64,000 nucleotides of DNA from Pseudomonas argentinensis (GTDB lineage: Bacteria > Pseudomonadota > Gammaproteobacteria > Pseudomonadales > Pseudomonadaceae), in contig NZ_CP056087.1 in assembly GCF_001839655.2 (NCBI RefSeq), positions 992,001-1,056,000 on the forward strand, read 5' to 3'. This document shows positions 53,313 through 61,766 of this stretch, in pieces; position 1 is the stretch's first letter, and each line of letters opens with the position of its first letter. The notes beneath the pieces are model-generated. The model was not told the origin of the DNA and ran no database searches. It saw nothing but the letters and a program-made list of their open reading frames with translations. Made by a program: the position numbers and the translations under genes.

Positions 53313-56300
53313 TCAGGCGGCCTCGCCCGGTTCGAGCACCAGCAGTGCGTCACCCGGGGTGACCGCCTTGCCCGGCTGGCAGCGCACGGCCTTGACCGTG
53401 CCGGCCAGCGGCGCGAGCACGGCCAGCTCCATCTTCATCGCCTCGACCACCAGCAGGGTGGCGCCGGCCTCGACGTACTGGCCGGGCTCGACCAGCACCT
53501 TCCAGACGCTGCCGCACATGTCGGCGCTGACCAGATGGCCGTCGATGGCTTCGTCATCGTCCAGGCCCGCCGCTGGGGCGGTGTGGCTGTCGGCATCGTC
53601 GTCGCGCCACAGCTGCACTTCGGCGTCGAAGGCCTGCTTCTGCTGGCGCTGGAAGGCGTCGATGCTCGTCGCGTTGTCGGCCAGGAAGCCCTGGTACTCG
53701 GCGAAATCGAAGGTGCTCTGCTCGATCCTGATCTGCGCCCGGCCCTCGCGGAACGCCTCGCGGAATTCGTCCAGCTCGGCCTCGCTGACCGGGTAGAAGC
53801 GCACCTGGTCGAAGAAGTGCAGCAGCCACGGCTGGCCGCCCGCGAACTGGGCGTTCTTCACGAACTTGTTCCAGATCGGCAGGGTGCGGCCGACCAGCTG
53901 ATAGCCGCCGGGCGAGTCCATGCCGTAGATGCACATGTACATGCCGCCGATGCCCACGGTGCCTTCGGCGGTGTAGGTGCGCGCCGGGTTGTACTTGGAG
54001 CTGAGCAGGCGGTGGCGCGGGTCGAGCGGCACGGCGCAGGGCGCGTCGAGGTAGACGTCACCGAGGCCGAGAATCAGGTAGCTGGCCTCGAACAGGATGT
54101 CGCGCACTGCCTCGCGGGTGGCCAGGCCATTGGCGCGCTGGATGAAGTCGACGTTGTTCGGCAGCCAGGGTGCCTGGCTGCGCACCGTCTCGCTGTAGCG
54201 GGTGACGGCGGCCAGGGTGGCGCTGTCCTCGAAGGCCATCGGCAGGTGGACGATACGGGTCGGCACCTTGAGGTCTGCCACGTCGCCCAGGTTGGCTTCC
54301 AGGCCCAGCAGGTGATCGAGCAGCGCCTGCTGGTGCAGCACGCGGCTGTCGTAACGTAGCTGCAGGGAGCGCACGCCGGGCGCCAGTTCTTCCAGGCCGG
54401 CGAGGGGCTGAGCCTTGAGTGCTTCCATCAACAGGTGCACGCGCAGGCGCAGCGCCAGGTCGAGCACGTTGTCGCCATATTCGAGCAGGATGTAGGCATC
54501 GCCCGCCTGCCGATAGACCGCGCGCGGGCGGTTGCCATCGGCCGGCAGCTCGGCGAGGATGGTGGCCGATACCGTTTCGCCCGGCTGCAGGCTCGGCGCC
54601 GGCAATTGCACCGCGCTGACCGCGCTGAGGCTTTGCAGGCTGGCCAGTTGCGCCTGCTCCAGGGCCTGGGCCTGCTCGAAGCTGATCGGGTGAAAGCGCA
54701 GGGTGTCGCCCGGCTTGACCTGGCCGACCTTCCACAGCTCGGCCTTGGCGATGGTCACCGGGCAGACGAAGCCGCCCAGGCTGGGGCCATCCTTGGTGAG
54801 GATCACCGGGAAGTCGCCGGTGAAATTGATGGCACCGATGGCGTATTCGCAATCATGCACGTTGGACGGATGCAGCCCGGCTTCGCCGCCGTCGGCGCGG
54901 GTCCAGCTCGGCTTCGGCCCGGAAAGGCGCACGCCCAGGCGGTTGGAGTTGTAGTGCACCTGCCAGTCGGCGGCGAAGAACTGCTCGATGGCTTCAGGCG
55001 TGAAGAAGTCCGGCGCGCCGTGGGGGCCGTAGAGCACGCCGATGTTCCAGGTGGTGCCGTAGGCGGGAATCAGGCTGGCATCCAGCGCCTGCGGCTCGCT
55101 GACCGGCGCCGGCGTGGTGCAGGCCGGCAGATCCTGGGAGATGGCCAGCATGTCGGCGGTGCGCAGGGTGCGGCCGGCATGGCCACCGAACTGGCCGAGG
55201 GCGAAGGTCGAGCGGCTGCCCAGGTACACCGGCACATCGAAGCCGCCGCGCACGGCGAGGTAGGTGCGGCAGCCACTTTGCGCGCGGCCGAGCTTGAGCA
55301 CCTGACCAGCCTTGATGGCGACTGGCGCCCAATAGGGTACGGCTTCGCCATCCAGTTCGGCCGGGCAGTCGGCACCGGCGAGGGCGATCAGCGCATCGCT
55401 GTGAAAGCGCAGGCTCGGGCCCTGCAGGGTGAATTCCAGGCCGGCGGCGCTCTCGTGGTTGCCGACGATGCGGTTGGCCAGGCGGAAGCCGTAGTCGTCC
55501 ATCGGCCCGGACGGCGGCACGCCGATGTCCCAGTAGCCGAGGCGACCGGGGAAGTCCTGCACGCTGCTGTAGGTGCCGGGCTCCAGCACCTCGACCACCT
55601 GGGCTGTGTAGTTGAAGGTGTCGAGCAGGCGCGTCCAGATCTGCGCACTGTGGAAGCGCGGCTCGGCCACCACCTGGCGCAGGTAATCGAGGTTGCTGGC
55701 GATGCCGTGCAGGCGGGTTTCACCCAGGGCTTTCTGCAACTTGGCGATGGCCTGGTCGCGGGTCGGTGCGTGAACGATCAGCTTGGCGATCATCGGGTCG
55801 TAAAAGGCCGACACTTCGCTGCCGGTGCTGACCCAGCCGTCGACCCGCACGTCATCCGGGAAATGCACGTCGGTGAGCACGCCCGGGCTGGGCTGGAAGT
55901 TCTTCAGCGGGTCCTCGGCGTAGATGCGCACCTCGATGGCGGCACCTTGCGGCGCGCGGTTCAGGGCCGCCCAGTCCAGCTCGTCGCCGGCGGCCACGAG
56001 CAGCATGCATTCGATCAGATCCAGGCCGGTGACCATCTCGGTGACCGGGTGCTCGACCTGCAGGCGGGTGTTCACTTCGAGAAAGTAGAAATCGTCGCGG
56101 GCGGCGTCGTAGATGAATTCCACGGTGCCGGCGCTGCGGTAGTTCACCGACTCGCCGAGTTGCACGGCGGCGGCGTGCAGGCGCTCACGGGTGGCCTGGG
56201 GCAGGTTTGGCGCCGGGGTTTCCTCGACCACCTTCTGGTTGCGTCGCTGCAGCGAGCAGTCGCGCTCGCCGAGGGCGGCCACGCGGCCGTTGCCGTCACC

Positions 56301-56939
56301 GAAAATCTGTACTTCGACGTGCCGCGCCTGATCGACGAAGCGCTCGATGAATACGCCGGCATCACTGAAGAACTGCTCGCCCATGCGCTTGACGCTGTCG
56401 TAGGCGCTGGCCAGGGCCACGGCGTCGGCGCAGCGGGTCAGGCCGATACCGCCACCGCCGGCAGTGGTCTTGAGCATGATCGGGTAGCCGATGCCTTCGG
56501 CGGCGGCCAGGGCTTCGTCGAGGCTGTGCAGCAGGCCGGTGCCGGGCGCCATCGGCACCTGGGCCTCGGCAGCCAGCTCACGGGCGCGGTGCTTGAGGCC
56601 GAACTCACGGATCTGCAGGGCATTGGGGCCGACGAAGGCGATGCCAGCGCTTTCGCAGGCCTCGGCGAACTCGGCGCTCTCGGAGAGGAAGCCATAACCG
56701 GGGTAGATCGCCTGGGCGCCGGTGTCCCTGGCGGCGGCGAGAATCTTGTCGATGCGCAGGTAGCTGTCGGTGGCCTTGTCGCCGCCCAGGGCCACCGCCA
56801 CGTCGGCATCGCGCACATGCTGGGCGTTGCGGTCGGCATCGGAATACACCGCCACGCTCTTCACACCGAGGCGCTTGAGGGTGCGGATGGCACGGACGGC
56901 TATCTCCCCGCGGTTGGCGATCAACACTGTTTCAAACAT
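53313..56939 (-). CDS. uca: Urea carboxylase (biotin-dependent)
   Basis: A 1208-residue enzyme carboxylating urea to allophanate with ATP and bicarbonate. Domains in order: biotin carboxylase (1 to about 450; MFETVLIANRGEIAVRAIRT, ATP loop TTAGGGGIGL), the carboxyltransferase made of KipI- and KipA-like parts (about 470 to 1090; DFPGRLGYWDIGVPPSGPMD, EYAIGAINFTGDFPVILTKDGPSLGG), and the biotinyl domain with Lys1169 in VEAMKMEL. Guanidine carboxylases share this architecture and need the CgdAB deiminase. No cgdAB genes are seen here and a urea transporter is adjacent, so urea is the likelier substrate. Confidence 0.95.
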   Translation of the reverse strand: MFETVLIANRGEIAVRAIRTLKRLGVKSVAVYSDADRNAQHVRDADVAVALGGDKATDSYLRIDKILAAARDTGAQAIYPGYGFLSESAEFAEACESAGIAFVGPNALQIREFGLKHRARELAAEAQVPMAPGTGLLHSLDEALAAAEGIGYPIMLKTTAGGGGIGLTRCADAVALASAYDSVKRMGEQFFSDAGVFIERFVDQARHVEVQIFGDGNGRVAALGERDCSLQRRNQKVVEETPAPNLPQATRERLHAAAVQLGESVNYRSAGTVEFIYDAARDDFYFLEVNTRLQVEHPVTEMVTGLDLIECMLLVAAGDELDWAALNRAPQGAAIEVRIYAEDPLKNFQPSPGVLTDVHFPDDVRVDGWVSTGSEVSAFYDPMIAKLIVHAPTRDQAIAKLQKALGETRLHGIASNLDYLRQVVAEPRFHSAQIWTRLLDTFNYTAQVVEVLEPGTYSSVQDFPGRLGYWDIGVPPSGPMDDYGFRLANRIVGNHESAAGLEFTLQGPSLRFHSDALIALAGADCPAELDGEAVPYWAPVAIKAGQVLKLGRAQSGCRTYLAVRGGFDVPVYLGSRSTFALGQFGGHAGRTLRTADMLAISQDLPACTTPAPVSEPQALDASLIPAYGTTWNIGVLYGPHGAPDFFTPEAIEQFFAADWQVHYNSNRLGVRLSGPKPSWTRADGGEAGLHPSNVHDCEYAIGAINFTGDFPVILTKDGPSLGGFVCPVTIAKAELWKVGQVKPGDTLRFHPISFEQAQALEQAQLASLQSLSAVSAVQLPAPSLQPGETVSATILAELPADGNRPRAVYRQAGDAYILLEYGDNVLDLALRLRVHLLMEALKAQPLAGLEELAPGVRSLQLRYDSRVLHQQALLDHLLGLEANLGDVADLKVPTRIVHLPMAFEDSATLAAVTRYSETVRSQAPWLPNNVDFIQRANGLATREAVRDILFEASYLILGLGDVYLDAPCAVPLDPRHRLLSSKYNPARTYTAEGTVGIGGMYMCIYGMDSPGGYQLVGRTLPIWNKFVKNAQFAGGQPWLLHFFDQVRFYPVSEAELDEFREAFREGRAQIRIEQSTFDFAEYQGFLADNATSIDAFQRQQKQAFDAEVQLWRDDDADSHTAPAAGLDDDEAIDGHLVSADMCGSVWKVLVEPGQYVEAGATLLVVEAMKMELAVLAPLAGTVKAVRCQPGKAVTPGDALLVLEPGEAA

Positions 56940-57058
56940 GGCGGTTCTCCGTGGCGAGATCGCCGTGACGGGCTACGCCCATCCGGCACTTTGACCTCGT
57001 CGCTGCGCTGCTGCGCAGCTGGTCCCCGCGGTTGGCGATCAGTACGGTATGGAACATG
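56932..57058 (-). pseudogene. Duplicated 5' end of the urea carboxylase gene (short upstream ORF)
   Basis: The ATG at 57058 opens a frame starting MFHTVLIANRGDQLRSSAAT, whose first 11 residues repeat the uca N-terminus MFETVLIANRG. About 35 bp are near-identical at DNA level (roughly seven differences, mostly silent). After that the similarity ends and the frame stops at 56932, overlapping the first codons of uca in another frame. It looks like a remnant of an earlier or duplicated gene start and could act as a leader ORF. Confidence 0.6.
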
Positions 57059-57092
57059 TTCGTGTCCTCGACGTAGGGTGGATGGCTACCCC

Positions 57093-57155
57093 GTGGAAAA
57101 CCGCGAAGCGTTTTCCACCAGCTGTTCGTGGGTGGATGGCTTCGGCCATCCACCC
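57093..57155. repeat. Two adjacent hairpins between atzF and uca
   Basis: GTGGAAAAC / GTTTTCCAC arms (57093..57118) are followed by a perfect 11-bp stem GGGTGGATGGC / GCCATCCACCC closed by TTCG (57130..57155). GGGTGGATGGCT also appears at 57076. No T-run follows on the minus strand, so transcript processing or stabilisation is likelier than termination. Confidence 0.6.
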
Positions 57156-57162
57156 AGCGGTT

Positions 57163-58983
57163 TCAGTGCTTGGCGGCTTGCTGGCTGGCGATAAAGGCGC
57201 GCCAACCGCCGAAGCTGGTGATGTCGCGGGCATCACCCAGCGCCCAGGGCTCGCAGATAAAGCCCTTCACGCTGCGCCCATCGGCCAGGGTCAGGTTGCC
57301 GATGCCCAGCGGCGCGGGGATCTCGGCGACGAACTCGCCAAAGCGCGCCAGGGGGATGTCCCACAGCTCGACGATGATCGAGGTGCCGTCGGCGCTGCGC
57401 GCCAGGCCCGGTTTTGGCGGCACGGTGCCGGCCAGGGCGTAGAGGCGGTAATCCGGCGAGGTCAGGGTCTGCTCGACCAGCACCGCGTCGCGGGTGGTCA
57501 GCTGGAAATTCAGCGGCATGCCGGTCAGGTGTGCACCGACCACCGCGACCCGCACGCTGCCGGCCGGCACCGCGGCGGCTGGCGTGTGGGTTGGCAGCGC
57601 GCGGCCGGTGGCGCCCAGTGGCAGTTCCAGGCTGGCCTGCCAGCGTTTGCCGAAAGCTGCCAGGGCGCGGTCGTGCCAGGCCGGGGCGAGCAGGGTGATG
57701 CCGGCGGGTAGGCCGTCGTCACGCAGGCCGGCGGGCATTGCCAGGGCAGAGAGGTCGGCGAGGTTGGTGAAGTTGGTGTAGGTGCCGAACTGGCTGTTGA
57801 ACAGCACCGGCTCCTGCTGCATTTCGGCGAGGCTGCGAATGGTCGGCGAGGTGGGCACTACCAGCGCGTCAAAGCCCGCCAGCGCGTCGTTGATGGTGCG
57901 GCTCAGCTCGGCGCGCAGGTACTCGGCCTTGTAGGCATCGCAGGCGCTGTACTGGTGGCCACTTTCGACGATGCCGCGCACCACCGGGTCGATATGCGCC
58001 GGGTCGACGCCTTCCACGGCAACCGTGCGCTCGGCGACCCAGGGGCCGTAATAGAGCTGCTCGGCCAACTGGCGGAACGGGCTGAAGTCGAGGGTCTTGA
58101 AGGTCACGCCCAGGCTTTTCAACTGCTCCAGCGCCTGCTCGAACACCGCCCGGGTCTGGGTATCGCCAAAGAACTCCAGGCTGTCCGGCACGGCGAAGGT
58201 CGGCGCGGCCGGCATGCCCACCGGGGCACTGTTGGGATTGTTGCGCGAGTAGGCGTCGGCGGCGTCGTAGCCACCGGCGATGCCGGCCACGGTTTCAGCA
58301 TCGCCCACCGTCAGGGCGAAGATCGAAATGCAGTCGACGGTGCGGCACGCCGGCACCAGGCCGGTGTTCGGTAGCCAGCCCTTGGTCGGCTTGAGCCCGA
58401 CGATATTGTTGAAGCCCGCCGGCACACGGCCCGAGCCGGCGGTGTCGGTGCCCAGGGAGAAGGGCACCAGGCCACGTGCCACTACGCTGGCCGAGCCGGA
58501 GCTGGAGCCGCCACTGACGTAATCGGCGTTGAAGCTGTTGACCACCGCCCCATGGGGCGAGCGGGTACCGACCAGGCCGGTGGCGAACTGATCGAGGTTG
58601 GTCTTGCCGATCAGGATGGCGCCGGCGGCGCGCAGGCGGGCGACCACCGTGGCGTCGGCTTCGGCTGTATAGGCGAACTCGGGGCAGGCGGCCGTGGTGG
58701 CCCAGCCGGCGGCGTCGATATTGTCCTTGATGGCGAAGGGCACGCCGTAGAGTGGCAGCTTGCTCCGCTGGCCTTCGGCCTGGTCGAGCAGCGCCTGCAG
58801 GTCGGCTAACTGCGCGTCGAGCTGCGCGGCGCTGGCCAGGCTGATCCAGGCATTGTCGGCAGTGCCGAGCTCGGCGAGCAGGCCATGCAGCAAATCGGCA
58901 GGCTGGGCGGCGTCACGGTAAGCCTGTTGCCAATCGGCGAGGGTAAAGGCGAAGGAGGCGTAGGGCATGCGCTGAGATTCCAT
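57163..58983 (-). CDS. atzF: Allophanate hydrolase
   Basis: A 606-residue amidase-signature enzyme splitting allophanate to ammonia and CO2. The Ser-cisSer-Lys triad is visible as Lys86 (VPFAIKDNID), the Ser160-Ser162 run (SGGSSSGSASV) and Ser184 (GTDTAGSGR). The C-terminal 150 residues (from about 460) form the extra allophanate hydrolase domain, ending WRAFIASQQAAKH. An alternative start five codons in (MPYASFAF) is possible. First gene of the cluster, 15 bp or less from the predicted sigma-54 start site. Confidence 0.95.
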   Translation of the reverse strand: MESQRMPYASFAFTLADWQQAYRDAAQPADLLHGLLAELGTADNAWISLASAAQLDAQLADLQALLDQAEGQRSKLPLYGVPFAIKDNIDAAGWATTAACPEFAYTAEADATVVARLRAAGAILIGKTNLDQFATGLVGTRSPHGAVVNSFNADYVSGGSSSGSASVVARGLVPFSLGTDTAGSGRVPAGFNNIVGLKPTKGWLPNTGLVPACRTVDCISIFALTVGDAETVAGIAGGYDAADAYSRNNPNSAPVGMPAAPTFAVPDSLEFFGDTQTRAVFEQALEQLKSLGVTFKTLDFSPFRQLAEQLYYGPWVAERTVAVEGVDPAHIDPVVRGIVESGHQYSACDAYKAEYLRAELSRTINDALAGFDALVVPTSPTIRSLAEMQQEPVLFNSQFGTYTNFTNLADLSALAMPAGLRDDGLPAGITLLAPAWHDRALAAFGKRWQASLELPLGATGRALPTHTPAAAVPAGSVRVAVVGAHLTGMPLNFQLTTRDAVLVEQTLTSPDYRLYALAGTVPPKPGLARSADGTSIIVELWDIPLARFGEFVAEIPAPLGIGNLTLADGRSVKGFICEPWALGDARDITSFGGWRAFIASQQAAKH

Positions 58984-59008
58984 CTTGTATCCAAGTTGAA
59001 ATCACTAG

Positions 59009-59024
59009 AGCAATTGCGGTGCCA
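59009..59024 (-). promoter_or_regulatory. Sigma-54 promoter of the urea amidolyase-urt cluster
   Basis: On the minus strand TGGCAC-CGCAA-TTGCT matches the -24/-12 consensus TGGCAC-N5-TTGCW exactly. Transcription should start near 58999, about 15 nt before the atzF ATG. RpoN dependence would place urea use under nitrogen control, probably through NtrC. Confidence 0.85.
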
Positions 59025-59029
59025 GTTTT

Positions 59030-59042
59030 TAATTTATTGATT
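59030..59042 (-). promoter_or_regulatory. IHF site upstream of the sigma-54 promoter
   Basis: AATCAATAAATTA on the minus strand fits the IHF consensus WATCAA-N4-TTR without mismatch, in a very AT-rich stretch just upstream of the -24 element. DNA bending here would bring an upstream activator to sigma-54 polymerase. Confidence 0.7.
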
Positions 59043-59084
59043 TATATGGATTTTATTTATTCTTTATGAGTTTCTGGCTTGTTT

Positions 59085-59124
59085 CCGCACCGCGACGGGG
59101 CGAAAGCGAAGCCTTTTGGTGCGG
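59085..59124. promoter_or_regulatory. Candidate upstream activator site (inverted repeat)
   Basis: CCGCACC and GGTGCGG arms are 26 bp apart and lie about 60 to 100 bp upstream of the -24 element. The half-sites resemble NtrC half-sites (GCACC / GGTGC), but the spacing is wider than the normal NtrC dyad. The rest of the 58984..59280 gap holds a short hairpin (59222..59247) and no gene. Confidence 0.4.
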
Positions 59125-59280
59125 TGTGAGCATGGGCAGGAGTAAGGCAGAAGCAGCCATTCCTAGGGTGCATCGGAGCGCGTAGCTGACGCTTCACCCA
59201 TCCACCGCTTGCAATCGCAGTGGTGGACAAAAAAAAGCGTTGTCCACCCTACATCTGTGGGAGCCAACTGATGTGCTGAC

Positions 59281-59940
59281 TCACAGGCCCTGCAACAACG
59301 CCCGGTAGTCCTTCACCGCCTCGAACTCCTCGGTGTCCTTCACGCCCTTGCGGCTATCGGGTTCGTACACCGCCAGCAAGTGCCTGACGCCAAAGCGCCC
59401 GGCGCTGCGCAGGATGGGCAGGTTGTCGTCGATGAATAGGCTGCGCGCCGGGTCGAAGGCCAGGTCCTGTTGCAGGGCCGACCAGAACTGCTGGTCTTCC
59501 TTGGGGTAACCGTAATCGTGGGAGCTGATCATGCGGTCGAAGTAGGGCGCCAGTTCGATGCGCTCCAGTTTCAGCGACAGTGAGTCGCGGTGGGCGTTGG
59601 TGATCATCACCACTCTTTTGCCGGCCTGGCGGATGGCGGCGAGAAAGGTGTCGGCATCCGGGCGCAGGGCGATCAGGTCGGCGACTTCGCGCTTGAGGTC
59701 CTTGATCGACAGCTTCAGCTCGCGGCTCCAGAAGTCCGTGCAATACCAGTTCAGCTGGCCGGTATGCTCGGTGAACAGCGGCTGCAATTCGGCATCGGCC
59801 AGGGCGCGGCTGACGCCATGGTGCTCGGCATAGCGCTGCGGCAGGTGTTCGAGCCAGAAGTGGTTGTCGAAGTGCAGGTCGAGCAGGGTGCCGTCCATGT
59901 CCAGCAATACGGTGTCGATATCGGACCAGGGCAGGTTCAT
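59281..59940 (-). CDS. yrfG: GMP/IMP nucleotidase YrfG (HAD family)
   Basis: A 219-residue HAD phosphatase. Motif I is DMDGTLLDL (Asp14, Asp16), motif II Thr/Ser in VVMITNAHR, the Lys in YPKED and motif IV in SLFIDDNLP. The helical cap between motifs I and II and the length match YrfG of E. coli, a purine nucleotide 5'-nucleotidase. Divergent from nudE. Confidence 0.93.
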   Translation of the reverse strand: MNLPWSDIDTVLLDMDGTLLDLHFDNHFWLEHLPQRYAEHHGVSRALADAELQPLFTEHTGQLNWYCTDFWSRELKLSIKDLKREVADLIALRPDADTFLAAIRQAGKRVVMITNAHRDSLSLKLERIELAPYFDRMISSHDYGYPKEDQQFWSALQQDLAFDPARSLFIDDNLPILRSAGRFGVRHLLAVYEPDSRKGVKDTEEFEAVKDYRALLQGL

Positions 59941-60075
59941 GCGAGGTAACTCTCTCGAGGTGAAAACGGAGCGAAGGGTGCCCGCAGGTCGTCAAATGCT
60001 ACGCCGAGGGCGCAGACATTCGGGGCAGGCGCGGTATGATAACCGTTCCGGTCAGCCCAGCAGCAGGACTCACCC

Positions 60076-60642
60076 ATGCGTCAGAAGCCCACCGTCATCG
60101 CCCGCGAGATCGTCGCCAGCAGCCGCCTGTTCCGCGTCGAGGAGATCCAGTTGCGCTTCAGCAACGGCGCCGAGCGCACCTATGAGCGGCTGGTCGGGCG
60201 CGGCACCGGCCATGGCGCGGTGATGATCGTGGCGATGGCCGATGACGAGCACGTGCTGCTGGTGGAGGAATACTGCGGCGGCACCAGCGAGTACGAACTG
60301 TCGCTGCCCAAGGGCCTGATCGAGCCCGATGAAGACGTGCTCGATGCCGCCAATCGCGAGCTGCAGGAGGAGGCCGGATTCGGCGCACGCAAGCTGGAGC
60401 ATCTCACCGAACTGAGTCTATCGCCGGGCTATATGAGCCAGAAGATCCAGGTGGTGTTGGCCCGCGATCTTTATCCACAGAGCCTGCCGGGCGACGAGCC
60501 GGAGCCGCTGCGGGTCGACATGGTCAGCCTGCGTGAACTGTCCGCGCTGATCCAGCACCCGCAGTTCAGCGAGGGCCGCGCCCTGGCCGCCCTGTACCTG
60601 GTGCGTGACCTCCTGGAGCAGCGCGGGGAATTGGCCCGATGA
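60076..60642 (+). CDS. nudE: ADP compounds hydrolase NudE
   Basis: A 188-residue Nudix hydrolase. The Nudix box runs from GLIEPDEDV to RELQEEAGF, matching G-x5-E-x7-REUxEExGU. It hydrolyses ADP-ribose, NADH and related dinucleotides. A TATGAT sequence 33 bp upstream could be its -10. It overlaps cysQ by 4 bp (ATGA). Order yrfG-nudE-cysQ is conserved in Pseudomonas. Confidence 0.96.
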   Translation: MRQKPTVIAREIVASSRLFRVEEIQLRFSNGAERTYERLVGRGTGHGAVMIVAMADDEHVLLVEEYCGGTSEYELSLPKGLIEPDEDVLDAANRELQEEAGFGARKLEHLTELSLSPGYMSQKIQVVLARDLYPQSLPGDEPEPLRVDMVSLRELSALIQHPQFSEGRALAALYLVRDLLEQRGELAR

Positions 60643-61460
60643 GTCATCCGTTGTTGGCTGGCGTGCTGGAGTTGGTGCAGCAGGCCGGCGAGGCCATTCT
60701 GCCGTTCTGGCGCCAGGGCGTGGAGGTGGTCGAGAAAGCCGATGCCTCACCGGTTACCGCCGCTGACCTGGCGGCCCATGGCATCCTGGCCGAGGGCCTG
60801 CTGGCGATGGAGCCGGGCATTCCCGTGCTGTCCGAGGAAGATGCCGATATCGCCCTGAGCGAGCGCGCCGGCTGGTCGCGCTGGTGGCTGGTCGACCCCC
60901 TGGATGGCACCAAGGAATTTATCGCCGACAGCGAGGAGTTCACCGTCAACGTGGCGTTGGTCGAGCGTGGAGAGGTGGTGTTCGGTGTGGTCGGCATTCC
61001 CGCTACTGGCGTGATCTACCACGGTGGCCGCGAGTTCGGCGCCTGGCGGGTCGCGCCGGGTGAGCCGCCGCGAGCGATCAACGTGCGCGAGACGCCGGCC
61101 AGCGGCCTGACCGTGGTTGCCAGCCGCCGCCACGGCAGCGCCCTGCAGGAACAGCTGCTGACCGCGCTGGTGGCCCGTTTCGGTGATATCGAGCGGGTCA
61201 GCGTCGGCAGTTCGCTGAAGTTCTGCCAACTGGCCGAGGGCAGCGCCGACTTCTACCCGCGCCTGGCGCCCACCTCGCAGTGGGACACCGCCGCGGCGCA
61301 GGGCGTGCTGGAAGGGGCGGGTGGTGCGGTACTGACGCTGCAGGGCGAGCCGCTTCGTTATGAGGCGCGTGAGTCGCTGCTCAATCCGTTCTTTCTGGCG
61401 TTGCCGGCGGATGCGAGTTGGCGTGGGCTGATCGTGGAAGAGGCGCGGGCGCTGGGTTGA
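60639..61460 (+). CDS. cysQ: 3'(2'),5'-bisphosphate nucleotidase CysQ
   Basis: A 273-residue inositol-phosphatase-fold enzyme that recycles PAP from sulfate assimilation. Metal ligands are Glu66/Glu67 (VLSEED) and Asp86/Asp89 in WLVDPLDGTKEF, with the late Asp in SQWDTAAAQGVLEGAGG. Li- and Mg-sensitive activity is expected from the family. Coupled to nudE; its stop is 9 bp from repeat copy C. Confidence 0.96.
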   Translation: MSHPLLAGVLELVQQAGEAILPFWRQGVEVVEKADASPVTAADLAAHGILAEGLLAMEPGIPVLSEEDADIALSERAGWSRWWLVDPLDGTKEFIADSEEFTVNVALVERGEVVFGVVGIPATGVIYHGGREFGAWRVAPGEPPRAINVRETPASGLTVVASRRHGSALQEQLLTALVARFGDIERVSVGSSLKFCQLAEGSADFYPRLAPTSQWDTAAAQGVLEGAGGAVLTLQGEPLRYEARESLLNPFFLALPADASWRGLIVEEARALG

Positions 61461-61469
61461 TAAGCAGTT

Positions 61470-61766
61470 AAAGGCTATTTAAAAACGTAGCCGAGGCAGC
61501 TAGCGCAAGGGCTAGGCGCCTCCACTAAAACAGGCGAGAAACGCCACGCAGCGTAGTAACAGCCATCGGCTGGCCCACAGGGTGAGCGTAGCGAATCAAG
61601 CGGCCAGGGGCGCGAGCGACTGTACTGTTGTACATGAGCATTACTCGCTTCGCTCGCCCTTCGGGCCGCGCTAAAGCGCGTTAGCGCAAGCGGCTTCCGA
61701 CGGGGCTGGCAATCCAGCCTGTTTTTAACGCAGCGATAGCAACGCAGGTAGTTTTTAAAAGCCTTT
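61470..61766. repeat. MITE-like intergenic repeat, copy C
   Basis: A 297-bp element with imperfect inverted ends: AAAGGCTATTTAAAAACGTA on the left and, reverse-complemented, AAAGGCTTTTAAAAACTACC on the right. The minus strand holds AATGCTCATGTACAACAGTA, homologous to the core of copy A. It fills the whole cysQ-fabY gap (61461..61765), and its last base is the final base of the fabY stop codon. No ORF of note. Because both genes converge on it, it may serve as their 3' end. Confidence 0.65.

Noticed and set aside
54435..57194. A 919-codon plus-strand frame opposite the urea carboxylase gene
   Set aside because: Antisense shadow. The minus strand encodes all carboxylase domains with the biotin motif.
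59222..59247. Terminator of yrfG formed by the GGTGGACAA / TTGTCCACC hairpin
   Set aside because: The T-run lies in the loop rather than after the stem, so it is only a stem-loop. It is not listed as a terminator.
58984..59280. Guanidine-I (ykkC) riboswitch upstream of atzF-uca
   Set aside because: The leader from the predicted sigma-54 start is about 15 nt, too short, and the conserved ykkC sequence blocks are not seen in the gap.
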